64,000 bases of DNA from Paenibacillus lignilyticus (GTDB lineage Bacteria > Bacillota > Bacilli > Paenibacillales > Paenibacillaceae): NCBI RefSeq assembly GCF_017942085.1, contig NZ_JAGKSP010000003.1, forward strand, positions 372,001-436,000. The letters are read 5' to 3'. The notes beneath the pieces were generated by a model. That model saw nothing but the letters and a program-made list of their open reading frames with translations. It was not told the origin of the DNA and made no database searches. How positions within the stretch are numbered: the stretch's first letter is position 1; the number at the start of each line of letters is the position of its first letter. The position numbers and the translations under genes are program-made. Below, piece by piece: positions 7,429-14,677 of the stretch.

Positions 7429-7941
7429 TCACCGGCCTGCCAGAACGCCTTCCAATCGGAGCAGCTTCTCCTTCGCATCCATCCCGCCGCGGAAACCGGT
7501 TAACGCGCCATTCTTCCCGATTACCCGGTGACATGGCACAACGATTAGCACCGGATTCGCGCCGATAGCTGTCCCGACGGCTCGAACAGCGCTTGCTTTG
7601 CCAATCCGCTCCGCAATATCAGAATAGGAACAGGTCTCCCCATGGGGGATTTGCTCCAGCGCTTGCCAGACCATTTGCTGAAAAGCTGTTCCCTTCACAC
7701 TCAGCGGCAGCCGGAAACTTGTCAGCTCCCCATTCAAATAAGCGCGAAGCTGCTTCCCATATCCCTCCAAACGCAAGTCATCTCTAACCAGCATCCATCC
7801 AGGATAATGTCTCGCACACCATTCAGCGACCTCATCCAATGATGCAGCAGGCGAGCTAACATAACTTAAACCTTCATCAGTCGCAACAAGAATGAGCAGC
7901 CAGGATGCATCGTCAATCTCCGTCCAATACAAATTTTTCAT
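7429..7941 (-). CDS. adaB: methylated-DNA--[protein]-cysteine S-methyltransferase
   Basis: 170 aa from the ATG at 7941, preceded by GGGGAGGA. The active-site motif IVVPCHRVIG carries the acceptor Cys, and ALTGFRGGMDAKEKLLRLEG is the usual C-terminal helix. The protein removes methyl groups from O6-methylguanine in a suicide reaction. It overlaps the end of adaA by 4 nt (ATGA), so the two are translationally coupled, as in the B. subtilis adaA-adaB operon. The divergent alkA gene completes an adaptive-response locus. A longer in-frame start at 7977 exists but lies within adaA and has no ribosome site. Confidence 0.92.
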   Translation of the reverse strand: MKNLYWTEIDDASWLLILVATDEGLSYVSSPAASLDEVAEWCARHYPGWMLVRDDLRLEGYGKQLRAYLNGELTSFRLPLSVKGTAFQQMVWQALEQIPHGETCSYSDIAERIGKASAVRAVGTAIGANPVLIVVPCHRVIGKNGALTGFRGGMDAKEKLLRLEGVLAGR

Positions 7942-8531
7942 CGTTCCCCGTCCTCCCCTAAGTCCATCTTCTTGCATGGATTCGCAGCAGCCATCCGATA
8001 AGCCGACGGCGAGCTGCCCGTTTCCTTCTGATAAACCGTTGCAAAATGAGCCGCATTCGGATAACCCACTCGCACGCCTATTTCACTAATAGTTAACTCG
8101 GTAGCGGACAATAGCAGCTCCTTCGCCGCCTCAACGCGTACTTGCTGCAAATACGCAGCGGGGGACTTGCCTTTGATTCGCTTAAACGTTCGCTGTATAT
8201 GATAAGGACTGACATGCGCCAGCTCAGCTAATGCAGCTAAAGTAAGCGGCTCCTCGTATCGCTCATTCATCATGGCTGCAATCGACTCCACCCATTCTTC
8301 CTCAGGAAGTCGCCTTCCTTCCGGCTTGCATCGTTTACACGGCCGATATTCACTCGCGAGGGCAGCTTGCGCATTCAAGAAGATGTGTACATGCTTCGGA
8401 TTAGGCGTTCTCGATTTGCAAGAGGGCCTGCAGAAAATTCCGGTCGAACTCACGCCGTAGTAGAATCGACCATCGTACGAAGCATCGCAGCTCGCAATCG
8501 CCAGCCACATTTCGCTTGTCATCATGGGCAT
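7938..8531 (-). CDS. adaA: methylphosphotriester-DNA methyltransferase and adaptive-response activator
   Basis: 197 aa. The N-terminal zinc domain has C34, C38, C65 and C68 (FCRPSCKS and YRPCKRCKPE); C34 corresponds to the methyl acceptor of Ada. Residues about 85-185 form an AraC-type double helix-turn-helix (LAELAHVSPYHIQRTFKRIK; VGYPNAAHFATVYQKETG). Methylation of the zinc-bound Cys switches the protein into a transcriptional activator of alkylation repair genes. The ATG follows GGAGGTGAAGG. It is first in an operon with adaB and divergent from alkA across a 150-bp gap that should contain its operators. Confidence 0.93.
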   Translation of the reverse strand: MPMMTSEMWLAIASCDASYDGRFYYGVSSTGIFCRPSCKSRTPNPKHVHIFLNAQAALASEYRPCKRCKPEGRRLPEEEWVESIAAMMNERYEEPLTLAALAELAHVSPYHIQRTFKRIKGKSPAAYLQQVRVEAAKELLLSATELTISEIGVRVGYPNAAHFATVYQKETGSSPSAYRMAAANPCKKMDLGEDGER

Positions 8532-8612
8532 GCACCTTCACCTCCATGAGAAGAAGTATACCCTCTTTACAGAGCCGATGTAAGCTTTCCCGCATGAGAA
8601 CGCAAGATTACG

Positions 8613-8638
8613 AAAGCGAACAACCGTTAAAATATGAT
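8613..8638 (+). promoter_or_regulatory. candidate Ada box and -10 element for alkA
   Basis: AAAGCGAA at 8613-8620 differs by one base from the Ada-box core AAAGCGCA, and TATGAT lies at 8633-8638, 44 nt before the alkA start. Weak single-site evidence, supported mainly by the adjacent adaA. Confidence 0.35.
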
Positions 8639-8681
8639 ACAACTAGTCATGTACCCGAATTGAAAGGAGGCCTCCGAACGA

Positions 8682-9581
8682 GTGATTCACGCCATTACGA
8701 TCCATCCGCCTGCCCCGTTCAGCAGTGCCCATATCATTGACTATTTGAAACGATCCAGTAACGAATGCTTGTTTCATGTCGAAAATAATGCCGTACTGCG
8801 GCTTATCCCCACTGCGAGTAATCCCGTACTCATAAGAATCACGCCCGATCATAACGATTCACTGATTATCGAGTTCCCCGCTTTGAACGAAGATCCTTCT
8901 CAGGAGCTTCGCGAGACTGCTGCCCGCTATGTATGGGAATGGTTCGATTGCGAACGCGACCTACAGCCTTTCTATGAATTGGCTGAGCAGGACGACCTGC
9001 TTCGGGATACGGTTAAGCAATTCCACGGTCTGCGAGTAGTCGGCATCGACGACTTATTCGAAGCGCTCAGCTGGGGAATCATGGGCCAGCAAATTAATTT
9101 AACCTTTGCCTATACACTCAAGAGGCGATTTGTGGAGCGATTCGGCTCATCACTGGAGTGGAATGGCCAATGTTACTTTACCTTCCCTGCACCAGAACAA
9201 ATCGCCGCTCTTCAGGTATCCGACCTGACGGAAATGCAGTTTACCGGCCGCAAATCCGAGTACTTAATCGGAACCGCCACCGAGATTGCCGAAGGCCGAT
9301 TATCCAAAGAACAGCTAATGGCACTGGAAGACTGGCCCGCTATTGAGAAAGCATTAACACGAATACGCGGAATCGGGCCATGGACAGCTAACTATGTACT
9401 GATGCGTTGTTTGCGGATGCCCGCTGCTTTCCCGCTCGAGGACGCTGGGCTGCACAATGCGCTGAAATACCTTATGCAGCGGCCGGATAAACCTTCCCTG
9501 GCAGAGATCAAACAGCTCTCCTCGAAATGGGGCGACTGGAAAGCCTACGCTACCTTCTACCTGTGGCGGACCCTGTATTAG
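8682..9581 (+). CDS. alkA: DNA-3-methyladenine glycosylase II
   Basis: 299 aa. A GTG start at 8682 follows GAAAGGAGG by 11 nt. The helix-hairpin-helix is LTRIRGIGPWTANYVLMR at about residue 225 and the catalytic Asp lies in AFPLEDAGLHNAL. WGIMGQQI is the usual start of the glycosylase core. AlkA excises 3-methylpurines and other alkylated bases. The gene faces away from adaA-adaB, and together they form a compact alkylation-damage locus covering base excision and direct reversal. Confidence 0.92.
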   Translation: MIHAITIHPPAPFSSAHIIDYLKRSSNECLFHVENNAVLRLIPTASNPVLIRITPDHNDSLIIEFPALNEDPSQELRETAARYVWEWFDCERDLQPFYELAEQDDLLRDTVKQFHGLRVVGIDDLFEALSWGIMGQQINLTFAYTLKRRFVERFGSSLEWNGQCYFTFPAPEQIAALQVSDLTEMQFTGRKSEYLIGTATEIAEGRLSKEQLMALEDWPAIEKALTRIRGIGPWTANYVLMRCLRMPAAFPLEDAGLHNALKYLMQRPDKPSLAEIKQLSSKWGDWKAYATFYLWRTLY

Positions 9582-9610
9582 CACCGCCCCCTCCTCCCCT
9601 CCACGAACAT

Positions 9611-9634
9611 ATAAAAAGCCGCCAATTGGCGGCT
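9611..9634 (-). terminator. intrinsic terminator of the YdjO-like gene
   Basis: Minus strand AGCCGCCAATTGGCGGCT followed by five T; the TAG stop lies in the first arm. Confidence 0.8.
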
Positions 9635-9851
9635 AAAAGTCAAATTCATTTTTCTTCTTTCGCGGTTGGGATTTAATCTTGTTCTGAACAGCCGGTAAAT
9701 GCCTCATACTGCGATGCATCGGTCCTTTGCAGATCGGACAAGCTTGTTCACCCGCTTCAGCAAACTCCTCACGAACCCACGCCTTACAATCCGCATTTTT
9801 GCATTTCCAAATCTTCGTTGCGATTAACTTCGGTTTCTCCTCTTCATTCAT
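9633..9851 (-). CDS. YdjO-like cold-inducible zinc-ribbon protein
   Basis: 72 aa from the ATG at 9851. CKNADCKAWVREEF then CPICKGPM gives two CxC/CxxC-like pairs of a zinc ribbon, followed by a basic Lys/Arg tail. It resembles the YdjO family of cold-inducible proteins in Bacillus; molecular function is unknown. The best ribosome site (AAAGGATG) is 16 nt from this ATG and 10 nt from a TTG two codons upstream (9857), so that TTG may be the actual start. The open frame reaches 9920, but its first part lacks a plausible start. Confidence 0.7.
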   Translation of the reverse strand: MNEEEKPKLIATKIWKCKNADCKAWVREEFAEAGEQACPICKGPMHRSMRHLPAVQNKIKSQPRKKKNEFDF

Positions 9852-9920
9852 AGACAATGTAATAGCATCCTTTCTCTTGCTGCCTGAACGAAGCCAGTTC
9901 GCACGCCATTTAATTTTCAA

Positions 9921-9948
9921 TTGACGATCAGGTAGTTTATGTTATATT
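9921..9948 (+). promoter_or_regulatory. promoter of the riboswitch-controlled permease
   Basis: TTGACG at 9921-9926 and TATATT at 9943-9948 with a 16-nt spacer. Start expected near 9955, about 30 nt before the aptamer. Confidence 0.5.
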
Positions 9949-9956
9949 ATCTAACA
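9940..9956. promoter_or_regulatory. GlnR/TnrA-type operator over the permease promoter
   Basis: TGTTATATTATCTAACA is an exact TGTNA-N7-TNACA match. It covers the -10 element and expected start point, a placement that would repress when nitrogen is plentiful. Regulator and direction are inferred. Confidence 0.6.
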
Positions 9957-9985
9957 AAACAACGTAACTAAATATGCCATACGTT

Positions 9986-10120
9986 TTCTAGGGTTCCGCA
10001 GCCACCTATCAGGCACGCTGGTCTGGACCGAGAGAGAACGCACAGCCGCTGCTGTGTTCACGGAGGGATAAAAGCCCGGGAGGATCTCATTTAGGGATGC
10101 CTTCCGCGCTTTTTTTATTA
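9986..10120 (+). promoter_or_regulatory. second guanidine-I riboswitch with terminator, APC permease leader
   Basis: CTAGGGTTCCG at 9988-9998, GGACCGAGAGAG at about 10025, then CACGGAGGGATAAAAGCCCGGG at 10059-10080. The ACGG element fits guanidine subtype 1. The 3' GGGAGGATC (from 10079) can pair with GATGCCTTCC, followed by GCGC and seven T, forming an alternative terminator. Guanidine should permit read-through into the permease 60 nt downstream. It is a separate copy from the one at 1894-2016 and differs in its variable stem. Confidence 0.92.
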
Positions 10121-10182
10121 TCAAGCCATTCATCCTAAGATGCAATGGTTTGCAAGCGAGATGACGGAAGGGTGCTGCACAC

Positions 10183-11529
10183 ATGAACGTACAAGTCAAA
10201 CTAACGCCAACATTATCGTTATTTCAAATCGTGTTCTTAGGCCTTGCTTGGATGACACCGATGATCTACTTCTCGATTTACGGAATTGCTTATGAATCTT
10301 CTGCCGGCATGTTAACCCAAGCGTATTTGACCGCTTTTGTCGCCATCATGTTTACCGCCTACAGCTATGGCCAAATGTCGAAAGCCCACTCAAGCTCCGG
10401 GTCAGCTTATTCCTATGTGAAGAAATCTATACATCCCTACCTCGGCTTCCTTGTCGGCTGGGCTTTACTGCTGGACTATCTCTTCTCGCCCATAATCGCC
10501 TGCTTAACGTTCGGCATTTATATGCATGCCCAATTTCCGGCGATTCCGTCCTACCTTTGGATGATCGGAATCAATCTGCTCATCACGCTGGTGAATCTGC
10601 GCGGCGCATCATTCTCGGCTAATCTGAGCAAATGGTTCGTCCTCATTCAAATGGGCTTTATCGCCTTATTTTGTACGTTACTCTATCGAGACCTAACTTC
10701 CATAAGCGAGCCACTCGCGCCACTCCTCCAACATGAGATTCCTTTCACCACGATACTTACAGGCGCTTCCATGATCTGCTTCTCCTTTCTCGGCTTCGAT
10801 TCCATTACGACGATGTCGGAGGAAACGAAGAACGCAAGCAAAACCATCCCCAGAGCCATCGCTATTATTATTGGGATTGCGATCGTTTTATATGTCGTAC
10901 CGTCTTATTTAACTCAGCTGGCATTCCCCAATCCAATCCCGTTTGCCAACATCGATTCGGCCGGACTGGAAATTGTGAAAATGGTCGGCGGAGCCATGCT
11001 TGGATCGGTATTCATCATTGTGCTCTTATTTGCAATCTTTACGCAAGGAATCTCTTCCGTTTCAAGCGTATCACGGCTCTTGTTGGTGATGGGACGCGAA
11101 TCGATCTTACCGGAGCGCATCTTCGGTTATGTACACCCCAAACTCAAAACGCCTGCGGTTAATATTCTGGTTGTAGGCATGGTCTCCATGCTCGCACTGG
11201 TCATTCGGCTCGATACGGCAATCAAATTCGTGAATTTCGGCGCACTGACTGCCTTCTTCTTTGTCAACTTATCTGTCATCGGGCATTTCTACATCAAGGA
11301 GCGGAATCGTACTGTAAAAGGAACACTAACTTACTTCGTTCTGCCCGGCGCGGGCGCCTGTGTTATCGGCTACCTATTCCTACTGCTGAGCAAGGATGCG
11401 CTTATTATGGGACTTGTGTGGCTCCTTATCGGCGTGCTCTATCAAGCGTATCGCAATCCAGACACGCTGAAGCTCATCTTGCAACGAAACAAATCCTACT
11501 CGATCGAGAAATCAAAAAGCACCCCATAA
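10183..11529 (+). CDS. APC superfamily permease under guanidine control
   Basis: 448 aa with about 12 membrane segments. The N-terminal part (FLGLAWMTPMIYFSIYG, then SSSGSAYSYVKK) and the CFSFLGFDSITTMSEET segment in the middle are typical of amino acid-polyamine-organocation permeases. ATG at 10183 follows GGAAGGG. Its 5' leader is a guanidine-I riboswitch and its promoter carries a GlnR-type box. A substrate cannot be read from sequence; by regulation it is a candidate carrier for guanidine or a related compound such as agmatine, arginine or a guanidino amino acid. Import would suit the catabolic operon 8 kb away, but export of a toxic excess is equally allowed. Confidence 0.88.
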   Translation: MNVQVKLTPTLSLFQIVFLGLAWMTPMIYFSIYGIAYESSAGMLTQAYLTAFVAIMFTAYSYGQMSKAHSSSGSAYSYVKKSIHPYLGFLVGWALLLDYLFSPIIACLTFGIYMHAQFPAIPSYLWMIGINLLITLVNLRGASFSANLSKWFVLIQMGFIALFCTLLYRDLTSISEPLAPLLQHEIPFTTILTGASMICFSFLGFDSITTMSEETKNASKTIPRAIAIIIGIAIVLYVVPSYLTQLAFPNPIPFANIDSAGLEIVKMVGGAMLGSVFIIVLLFAIFTQGISSVSSVSRLLLVMGRESILPERIFGYVHPKLKTPAVNILVVGMVSMLALVIRLDTAIKFVNFGALTAFFFVNLSVIGHFYIKERNRTVKGTLTYFVLPGAGACVIGYLFLLLSKDALIMGLVWLLIGVLYQAYRNPDTLKLILQRNKSYSIEKSKSTP

Positions 11530-11541
11530 GGGGTGCTTTCA
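11515..11541 (+). terminator. intrinsic terminator of the permease gene
   Basis: AAAGCACCCC, loop ATAA (the stop codon lies here), GGGGTGCTTTC. It may serve both strands weakly. Confidence 0.7.
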
Positions 11542-11559
11542 TGATTACCTAACATACAG

Positions 11560-12078
11560 TTAGTCGTTAACCGTATTTGGCGCCGCTCCCAGGCTGCCAT
11601 TATCGATCAAGCTGCGAAGATCCGGTTCAATCGCTGCCGGATCCGTCGATGCCGGATACTGCTTCACAACGTTGCCTTCTTCATCAATGAGGAATTTCAC
11701 GAAATTCCACTCGATTGTACCGGTATGGTAAGGGGCAGGCGCTGCGTCCACAAGATATTTATATAACGGATGAGCATCTTCCCCGATCACGTCAATTTTC
11801 GCAAACAACGGGAAGGTTACGCTGTAATTGAGCTCGCAGAAGCTTGCAATTTCCTCGTTCGTCCCCGGCTCTTGTCCGGCAAATTGATTACATGGGAAAC
11901 CAAGTACGACGAAATTTTCGTCCTTATGGGCTTCATAAATCTGCTGTAAGCCTTTGTAATGAGGGGTAAGTCCACATGCGCTTGCCGTGTTGACGATAAG
12001 AAGAGTCTTGCCTTTATATGCGGACAGCGACTGCTCTTCGCCTGTAATCGTCTTGACGGTGAAATCGTAAATGCTCAT
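11560..12078 (-). CDS. glutathione peroxidase-family thiol peroxidase
   Basis: 172 aa. The peroxidatic Cys is C35 in NTASACGLTPHY, with Gln in GFPCNQF and Trp in IEWNFVKFL completing the catalytic set. It has Cys rather than selenocysteine, so it is likely thioredoxin-dependent, as usual in Bacillota. It starts with MSIYDFTVKTITGEEQSL after a GGAGGGACC ribosome site. The C-terminal 15 residues (GSLGAAPNTVND) extend past the typical end of the family. It is monocistronic, convergent with the permease. Confidence 0.9.
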   Translation of the reverse strand: MSIYDFTVKTITGEEQSLSAYKGKTLLIVNTASACGLTPHYKGLQQIYEAHKDENFVVLGFPCNQFAGQEPGTNEEIASFCELNYSVTFPLFAKIDVIGEDAHPLYKYLVDAAPAPYHTGTIEWNFVKFLIDEEGNVVKQYPASTDPAAIEPDLRSLIDNGSLGAAPNTVND

Positions 12079-12184
12079 CGATAGGTCCCTCCTGAATTGA
12101 GTTCACAGTATATTGCATTTAATTAAATTGTATAAAATGATTATAGCCTATGAACACCACTTCGAGCAACCCCTAAAATAACCA

Positions 12185-13093
12185 TTATTCCTTCGTTAAC
12201 ACCTTCTGGAGCACCTTTACCAGATCCTCCACATCCTGCCAAATATGCGGTCTAACTCCTTGCGGCAGCTGTTGATCGGCCACTTGGCTTGTCCATATGA
12301 TCGGAATCTCATTGCCTATCGCAAAGCCCGCACGCAACCACAGCTCCGCATTCGGATTCGTCACGTCCGCCACGAATAGTTTGCAATTGCCGACCTCTTG
12401 CAGTAACGCTTCAATCGGCTTAGGATCATGGCGCAGCGAGAGATCCTCCTCCAGAAACTTCGGTGCATAACCAAGCTGAATCAGCCTCGGGAATACCGTC
12501 TCCAGCCAATCTCTGCTTCCTTTTTCATCAATGCCGCTAAGCAGGACGTAACATGGTTTCAGCGCTTTTCCGCTCGCGGTATTAGCCGCCTCCACCCATC
12601 CTTTCTCCGTCAGCTTGAACGTAGAGCCGATGCGTTCGATATACCCTTCTTCTTTAAGCTTCTCCGTGATGAAGACGAGCTCTTGCAAATTTAATGAATA
12701 TGTTAAATTATAGCTTTGCGAGAACTGATTAATAACGACCGGTTCACCCGGACCTCCGGTATGCCGGTGCAAATAACGGAGAAGCCGATTCCCCTTCTCT
12801 TCGGTTGTGATCGGAATTTGCGGGGATTGCAGGATGGTCTCCCGGTCCTCATAAGTAAGAACGACCTTCTCGTCGCAATCCGTCTGCTCTCGGATATAGG
12901 CCGACAGAATCGGGAACGAATTCCGTTTCTCCGAATACGACAACAGCCGGTAGGGCTCGTAGCTGTCTTCCTGCAGCCCATAAGATCCGCCCGGCGCGCA
13001 CATACAGTCGATGTACCATTCATTGCCGCCTTTTCGTTTCACTTTCACTAATTCATCGCAAAATAAACAACGTTTCGATTCTAAAACTTCCAT
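12185..13093 (-). CDS. zinc-binding / winged-helix / deoxyribosyltransferase-like protein
   Basis: 302 aa from the ATG at 13093 (AAGGGG 11 nt before it). Residues 1-40 hold CLFCDEL and CMCAPGG, a likely zinc-binding knuckle. A middle region (about 95-165) reads like a winged helix (ELVFITEKLKEEGYIERIG). The C-terminal 120 residues contain KLFVADVTNPNAELWLRAGF and a following IPIIWTS, the pattern of nucleoside 2-deoxyribosyltransferase-like and TIR-like Rossmann domains. Such domains cleave nucleosides or NAD, or bind nucleotides; some act in phage defence. Which activity applies here is unknown. No partner gene is adjacent: the neighbours are a peroxidase and a small DUF3006-like gene. Confidence 0.65.
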   Translation of the reverse strand: MEVLESKRCLFCDELVKVKRKGGNEWYIDCMCAPGGSYGLQEDSYEPYRLLSYSEKRNSFPILSAYIREQTDCDEKVVLTYEDRETILQSPQIPITTEEKGNRLLRYLHRHTGGPGEPVVINQFSQSYNLTYSLNLQELVFITEKLKEEGYIERIGSTFKLTEKGWVEAANTASGKALKPCYVLLSGIDEKGSRDWLETVFPRLIQLGYAPKFLEEDLSLRHDPKPIEALLQEVGNCKLFVADVTNPNAELWLRAGFAIGNEIPIIWTSQVADQQLPQGVRPHIWQDVEDLVKVLQKVLTKE

Positions 13094-13173
13094 TGCTCTA
13101 ATCACCCCTTACTTAACGATTCGCAGCCGCCGCAGCCGATCAGGGTGCTAAGGGGATTAAGCTTCTCTCATTA

Positions 13174-13389
13174 TTATCCCTTGGCTTCATCCTCCTGCTT
13201 CGCAAGAACCCATTTCGCACCATCCCAGCGCAGTACATCACCGGCTGCGATTTCCTCCCCGGCTTTCTCCCGCGGCAGCGTGAGTTCCTTCCCGTTCACC
13301 TCGATGGCAATGCTCTTCCCATCTACGGCAACCACGTTCCCGAGCCGTTGAACGGCGCACTTGACATTAGTATTCGCTTCGTTTTCCAT
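13174..13389 (-). CDS. small DUF3006-like protein, 71 aa
   Basis: From the ATG at 13389 the protein reads MENEANTNVKCAVQRLGNVV, then ELTLPREKAGEEIAAGDVLRW and a Lys/Glu-rich tail. The layout (short beta segments, a LP motif, A-GDVL, then a W or I-rich strand) resembles DUF3006, a small Bacillota family of unknown function. No membrane segment. The G-rich sequence before the start (CGGGGGGC) is a possible ribosome site. It is divergent from the germination operon. Confidence 0.5.
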   Translation of the reverse strand: MENEANTNVKCAVQRLGNVVAVDGKSIAIEVNGKELTLPREKAGEEIAAGDVLRWDGAKWVLAKQEDEAKG

Positions 13390-13533
13390 CCCTATAGCCC
13401 CCCGGGTTAAATATGATCCTACCAAGTCCAATCACCGCATGATTCGCTACATTCATTATACGCTTCCACCGAGTTAAGGCGCTATTCTCCCGGCAGCTTT
13501 CTGATGCCTCATCCTCGAGAACGCCGTAAATAT

Positions 13534-13562
13534 GCATAAAAATTGACAAATTGGTAATTTTA
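13534..13562 (+). promoter_or_regulatory. candidate forespore (sigma-G-type) promoter of the ger operon
   Basis: GCATA at 13534-13538, 17-nt spacer, AATTTTA at 13556-13562, near to sigma-G -35 and -10 signals. Germination receptor operons are sigma-G-dependent in Bacillus. A sigma-A-like TTGACA (13543) is also present, so the call is weak. Confidence 0.35.
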
Positions 13563-13594
13563 ACTACATTGCCATCGAATGGAGGTGCATGGAA

Positions 13595-14677
13595 TTGAAT
13601 GATAAAATCACCCCTTTCCAATTGTCCACCTTGCTGGTTACATTTATCGGAATCTCTAACCACGTCATCTTGATTCCCATCTTGCTGGATACAGCGAATA
13701 GGGACGCATGGATCTCAGTCTTGGCGGCCATCCTTCCATCCTTACTGCTCGGCTTGCTGTATGTCTATCTCTACAAACAGCTCCCTGCTTCGTTATCCAC
13801 CTGGATGTTCGAGAAAGCGCCTGCGTTTATTTGGCTTATTTTCACCCTGCTGTTCACTGCATATTTCCTGACCCAAGCAAGCATCAGCATACGGGATACG
13901 ATCATGTGGTCCAACTCGTCCTACTTGACCTATACGCCGCAGTGGGTAGTCGGCTTATGTCTCATTGGCATTAGTTATTACACGGCAAGAAAAGGGCTGG
14001 CCGCTATCGCCATCACAAACGGCATTCTTCTGCCTTTTATTATTGCGGCCGGATTGTACGTCATGACCGTGAACTTTCAATACAAGGATTACAACTACCT
14101 CTTTCCCATCTTCAAAAATTCGGCGCAATCGATCACGAAAGGCGCTTGGTATACGACTTCAGGCGTTACGGAGATCTTCCTCGTGCTCTTCCTGAAAGAC
14201 GATGTGAAAGGAAAGCTGTCTGGACTCAATATCAGTCTGGTCGTTCTCATGTTAATCGAACTGACATTCGGGCCATTAACCGGCGTAATCGCCATGTTCG
14301 GTCCATTCGAAGCAACGCTGCTGCGATACCCTGCCTACGAGCAATGGAGGATGGCGGCCATCGGAAGCATGCTGAGCCAAACCGACTTTATGTCCATTTA
14401 TCAATGGCTGGCCGGCGCGTTTATCCGCATTTCCTTGGCCATTTATATTATTCACACGCTGTGGGTGAAAAGGTGGAAGCATCCCGAGATCTTGCTCATT
14501 CTGATCTCTTCGCTCCTCCTTGCGGTCAATTTGCTTAGACTCTCGGATGTGAATTTTCACAATCAAGTGAGAAACTACTACGCAAGCTCCATCATTTTTT
14601 GCGGTGTAGTGAGCATCGTGATCTTAATTTGCATCCGGGTTGGAAAGAACAAAAAGGCGGTGCAGCGAAATGGCTAA
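13595..14677 (+). CDS. spore germination permease, GerB family
   Basis: About 360 aa with ten membrane segments. KITPFQLSTLLVTFIGISNH and the later TARKGLAAIAITNGI are characteristic of GerAB-type spore germination proteins, an APC-related subfamily that binds the germinant in the inner spore membrane. GGAGG at 13581 is only 3 nt from an ATG at 13589 but 9 nt from the TTG at 13595, so TTG is preferred. It is the first gene in the order gerB, gerA, gerC, and overlaps the gerA start by 8 nt. Confidence 0.88.
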   Translation: MNDKITPFQLSTLLVTFIGISNHVILIPILLDTANRDAWISVLAAILPSLLLGLLYVYLYKQLPASLSTWMFEKAPAFIWLIFTLLFTAYFLTQASISIRDTIMWSNSSYLTYTPQWVVGLCLIGISYYTARKGLAAIAITNGILLPFIIAAGLYVMTVNFQYKDYNYLFPIFKNSAQSITKGAWYTTSGVTEIFLVLFLKDDVKGKLSGLNISLVVLMLIELTFGPLTGVIAMFGPFEATLLRYPAYEQWRMAAIGSMLSQTDFMSIYQWLAGAFIRISLAIYIIHTLWVKRWKHPEILLILISSLLLAVNLLRLSDVNFHNQVRNYYASSIIFCGVVSIVILICIRVGKNKKAVQRNG

